Shown here one piece after another: positions 6,298 to 8,358 of a DNA stretch of 8,358 bases. How positions within the stretch are numbered: position 1 is the first letter of the stretch; each line of letters opens with the position of its first letter. This DNA is from CAZAEL01 sp964484135 (lineage in GTDB: Bacteria; Elusimicrobiota; Elusimicrobia; FEN-1173). The notes beneath the pieces were generated by a model. It did not search any database. It saw only the letters and a list, made by a program, of their open reading frames with translations, and was not told the origin of the DNA. The position numbers were made by a program, and so were the translations under genes. The stretch covers positions 1 to 8,358 of the forward strand of contig CAZAEL010000070.1 in assembly GCA_964484135.1 (NCBI GenBank). The letters run 5' to 3'.

Positions 6298-6299
6298 AG
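6296..6299 (+). promoter_or_regulatory. Shine-Dalgarno site deciding the recO start
   Basis: GGAG at 6296-6299 lies 10 nt before the ATG at 6310 and is the only good ribosome site in the gap. It overlaps the outermost right-arm octamer of the palindromic repeat, so folding of that repeat could partly mask it. It supports the ATG at 6310 over the in-frame GTG at 6232, which lies inside the repeat. Confidence 0.6.
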
Positions 6300-6309
6300 A
6301 CACGTCTTC

Positions 6310-6996
6310 ATGTATTTGAACGTCCACGCCATCGTCCTGCGGTCGGAAAAGTCGGGGGAGAAGGACAAGCGTCTGTCCCTGTACACCCGCGAGCAGGGGC
6401 GGCTTTGGGCCCTGGCCAAGGGCGCGGGCCGGCCCGGCGCCAAGCTGGGCCCGGCCACGGAGCCCGGCGTGGAGACCCGCTTTCGGCTCTGGATGGGCGC
6501 GGGCAAGCCCGTGGCGCGGGTGACGGGGGGCGGGGTGGCCGCGTCCTTTGCGGGCCTGCGGCGGGAATGGTCCCGCCTGGCCACGGCCCATTTCCTCTGC
6601 GAATGGACGGACCGGCTGACCCCCCTGCACCAGCCCCATCCGGAAAAGTACGATCTTTTGCGGCAGGCCCTGGCCGCCCTGGAGTCCGGTCCTGAGACCG
6701 AGGTACGCCTGGCGTTTTTGGCCCAGTTCCTGGCCCAGGCCGGGTACGGCCTATCCCAGGCCGCCCCGGAACTCTTGCGCGGTCATGCGCCGGGACCTCT
6801 TTTGGAGATCCTGGACCGGTACGATTTCGAGGCGCCGCGGGCGGTGGAAGGGCTGGAAGACCACGCCCCGCGCCTGGAGGAAAGGCTCCTGCAGTTCGTT
6901 TCCCCGCTTTTGAGCCGGCCCCTCAAGGCCCTGGCCCATCACCGGTCCCTGAAAAGCTACATGGCGCGGCATCTTATGGAGACGGCAAAAACATGA
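6310..6996 (+). CDS. recO: DNA repair protein RecO
   Basis: The 228-residue product is RecO, which loads RecA onto SSB-coated single-stranded DNA in the RecFOR pathway and anneals complementary strands. The N-terminal OB-fold appears as HAIVLRSEKSGEKDKRLSLYTREQGRLWALAKGA at residues 6-39 in two parts. A helical C-terminal domain follows, ending with RSLKSYMARHL at 212-222, like the conserved RecO tail. There is only one cysteine (C97), so the zinc finger seen in many RecO proteins is missing, as in the E. coli type. The middle is divergent, which is normal for RecO. Starting at 6310 gives the expected N-terminus; the open frame continuing back to a GTG at 6232 would add 26 repeat-derived residues. 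The stop overlaps glyQ by ATGA. Confidence 0.92.
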   Translation: MYLNVHAIVLRSEKSGEKDKRLSLYTREQGRLWALAKGAGRPGAKLGPATEPGVETRFRLWMGAGKPVARVTGGGVAASFAGLRREWSRLATAHFLCEWTDRLTPLHQPHPEKYDLLRQALAALESGPETEVRLAFLAQFLAQAGYGLSQAAPELLRGHAPGPLLEILDRYDFEAPRAVEGLEDHAPRLEERLLQFVSPLLSRPLKALAHHRSLKSYMARHLMETAKT

Positions 6997-7862
6997 CATT
7001 TCAAGACATCATCATGGCCCTGGAAAAGTTCTGGTCCAGGGAAGGCTGCCTGATCTGGCAGCCCTACGACGTGGAAAAGGGCGCGGGCACCTTCAACCCG
7101 GCCACGTTCCTGCGCTGTCTGGGGCCCAAGCCCTGGGCCGCGGCGTACGTGGAACCCTCCCGCCGGCCCACGGACGGCCGGTACGGGGAAAACCCCAACC
7201 GGCTCCAGCACTACTACCAGTACCAGGTGCTCATCAAGCCCGCGCCCGCGGACATCCAGGACAAATACCTGGCTTCTCTCAAGGACATCGGCATCGACCC
7301 GGCCAAGCACGACATCCGCTTCGTGGAGGACGACTGGGAAAGCCCGACCCTGGGCGCCTGGGGCCTGGGCTGGGAGGTCTGGCTGGACGGCATGGAGATC
7401 ACTCAGTTCACCTATTTTCAGCAGGTGGGGGGCATCGACCTCAACCCCATCTCCGTGGAGCTCACGTACGGGCTGGAGCGCCTGGCCATGTACTCCCAGA
7501 AGAAAAACAACGTGTACGACGTGGTCTGGAAGCCGGGCGTGACCTACGGCCAGGTGCATCTGGAAGATGAAAAGCAATTTTCCCGGTATAACTTCGAGGA
7601 AGCGGACGTGGAGGTCCTGCGCCGCCACTTCACCGAATGGGAGACCGAAGCCAAACGGCTCATGGACAAGGGCCTGGTCCTCCCCGGGTACGACGCGGTC
7701 ATGAAGTGTTCCCACCTGTTCAATTTGCTGGACGCCCGCCGCGCCATTTCCGTGACCGAGCGCGTGGGGTACATCGCCCGGGTGCGGGGCCTGGCCCGCC
7801 GCGCGGCCGAAGGGTACATGGCCATGATCACGGGCAACGGCAACGGGGCGGACAAGAAATGA
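6993..7862 (+). CDS. glyQ: Glycyl-tRNA synthetase alpha subunit
   Basis: The 289-residue product is the catalytic alpha chain of the bacterial alpha2-beta2 glycyl-tRNA synthetase, a class II enzyme that makes Gly-tRNA(Gly) in the cytoplasm. The sequence is strongly conserved: EGCLIWQPYDVEKGAGTFNP at 17-36, the motif-2 region from YVEPSRRPTDGRYGENPNR (52-70) into LQHYYQYQVLIKP, the GWEVWLDGMEITQFTYFQQ block at 126-144, and motif 3 ELTYGLERLAMY at 156-167. Length equals the family norm. The start overlaps the recO stop (ATGA), with GGAG 11 nt upstream, and its stop overlaps the glyS start in the same way, favouring balanced production of the two subunits. No T-box leader is visible. Confidence 0.98.
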   Translation: MTFQDIIMALEKFWSREGCLIWQPYDVEKGAGTFNPATFLRCLGPKPWAAAYVEPSRRPTDGRYGENPNRLQHYYQYQVLIKPAPADIQDKYLASLKDIGIDPAKHDIRFVEDDWESPTLGAWGLGWEVWLDGMEITQFTYFQQVGGIDLNPISVELTYGLERLAMYSQKKNNVYDVVWKPGVTYGQVHLEDEKQFSRYNFEEADVEVLRRHFTEWETEAKRLMDKGLVLPGYDAVMKCSHLFNLLDARRAISVTERVGYIARVRGLARRAAEGYMAMITGNGNGADKK

Positions 7863-8358
7863 AGAAAACAAAGGCTTCCGTGGCCACCGCCCAAGACCTG
7901 CTTTTGGAAATCGGGGTTGAGGAACTGCCGGCCCGGTTCGTGCCCCAGGCCCTGGCGGATCTGGCGCGTCTGGCCGAGCAACGTTTACATGCCAGGGGTC
8001 TTTCCTATAGAGGACTCAAGACCCTGGGGACCCCCCGTCGTCTGGGGTTGTGGGTTGCAGGGCTGGCGGCCAAAGCCCAGGACACGGTTCAAGAAGCCCT
8101 GGGCCCCGGCTTGGCCCAGGCCAAGGATGCCCAAGGCAACTGGACCCCTGCGGCCCAGGGTTTTTCCCGGTCCCAGGGGGTTCCCCTGGATAAACTGGAA
8201 ATCCGCAAGACGGACCGGGGGGAACGGCTCTGCGCGGTCAAACGGACCCAAGGCCTGCCCACCCCGCAAATCCTTCCGGAGCTGCTCACGGAGGTCATCC
8301 AAAAAATCCCCTTCCCCAAAAACATGGTGTGGGAGGACAGCCGCTTCGCCTTTGCCCG
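7859..8358 (+). CDS. glyS: Glycyl-tRNA synthetase beta subunit, N-terminal part (runs off the window)
   Basis: The frame opened by the ATG at 7859, overlapping the glyQ stop as ATGA, stays open to the window end (166 complete codons). It reads as the N-terminus of GlyS, the large tRNA-recognising partner of GlyQ: LLLEIGVEELPARFVPQAL at about 15-33, TLGTPRRLGLWV at about 55-66, the conserved GP...A.DAQGNWTPAAQGFSRSQGV block near 83-109, and FPKNMVWEDSRFAFARP at the cut end. Full GlyS is about 690 residues, so roughly three quarters lies beyond the window. Codons such as CAA, GTT, TTG and AAA look commoner here than in the genes upstream. The first ten residues (MKKTKASVAT) look like a short unconserved lead. 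Confidence 0.95.
   Translation, partial: MKKTKASVATAQDLLLEIGVEELPARFVPQALADLARLAEQRLHARGLSYRGLKTLGTPRRLGLWVAGLAAKAQDTVQEALGPGLAQAKDAQGNWTPAAQGFSRSQGVPLDKLEIRKTDRGERLCAVKRTQGLPTPQILPELLTEVIQKIPFPKNMVWEDSRFAFA

Noticed and set aside
6232..6309. GTG start for recO inside the palindromic repeat
   Set aside because: The extra 26 residues are repeat-derived and Cys/Gln-rich. RecO homology and a good ribosome site both point to the ATG at 6310.
6207..6309. T-box or glycine riboswitch ahead of recO-glyQ-glyS
   Set aside because: The gap is only 103 nt, is filled by the tandem-unit palindrome, and shows no T-box sequence or glycine-aptamer pattern.

Overview
The window is a dense, GC-rich bacterial housekeeping segment with every gene on the + strand. 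It starts inside the last codons of an unidentified gene and ends inside glyS. The order phoH - pgpH/yqfF - ybeY, followed later by recO - glyQ - glyS, resembles the conserved Bacillus-type neighbourhood (there with dgkA, cdd and era between the two halves). Here a CNNM/DUF21 transporter and mgtE occupy the middle instead. High third-position GC and a two-subunit glycyl-tRNA synthetase fit a high-GC bacterium outside the classic model phyla. I cannot fix the phylum from sequence alone; Elusimicrobiota-like or other deep lineages are only a guess.

Layout: (1) 1-168, C-terminal end of an unknown protein, overlapping phoH. (2) phoH, a short pgpH-type c-di-AMP phosphodiesterase and ybeY, closely spaced. 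(3) A CNNM/DUF21-CBS transporter whose usual C-terminal CorC domain is replaced by a PTS EIIA domain, coupled to ybeY by an ATGA overlap. (4) A clear sigma70-type promoter and mgtE. (5) A 103-nt gap holding a palindromic repeat, preceded by an extended -10 promoter that overlaps the mgtE stop. (6) recO, glyQ and glyS (partial), joined by ATGA overlaps. No gene-free stretch exceeds about 100 bases.

Functional themes are ribosome and RNA maintenance (PhoH, YbeY), cyclic-di-AMP turnover (PgpH), magnesium or other divalent-cation transport (CNNM protein and MgtE), recombination repair (RecO) and glycine-tRNA charging (GlyQS).

The most unusual content is a pair of palindromic elements with the same design. 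Each has arms of tandem 7- to 8-nt units in inverted orientation around an A/T core (GAATTTTTC or GAAATTTTC). The arm sequences differ completely: GGGGACT-like in one, CAGTGCTG-like in the other. One sits in frame inside ybeY and adds about 35 residues to the protein; the other forms the probable 5' leader of recO-glyQ-glyS. They look like two members of one dispersed repeat class, reminiscent in behaviour of the Rickettsia palindromic elements.
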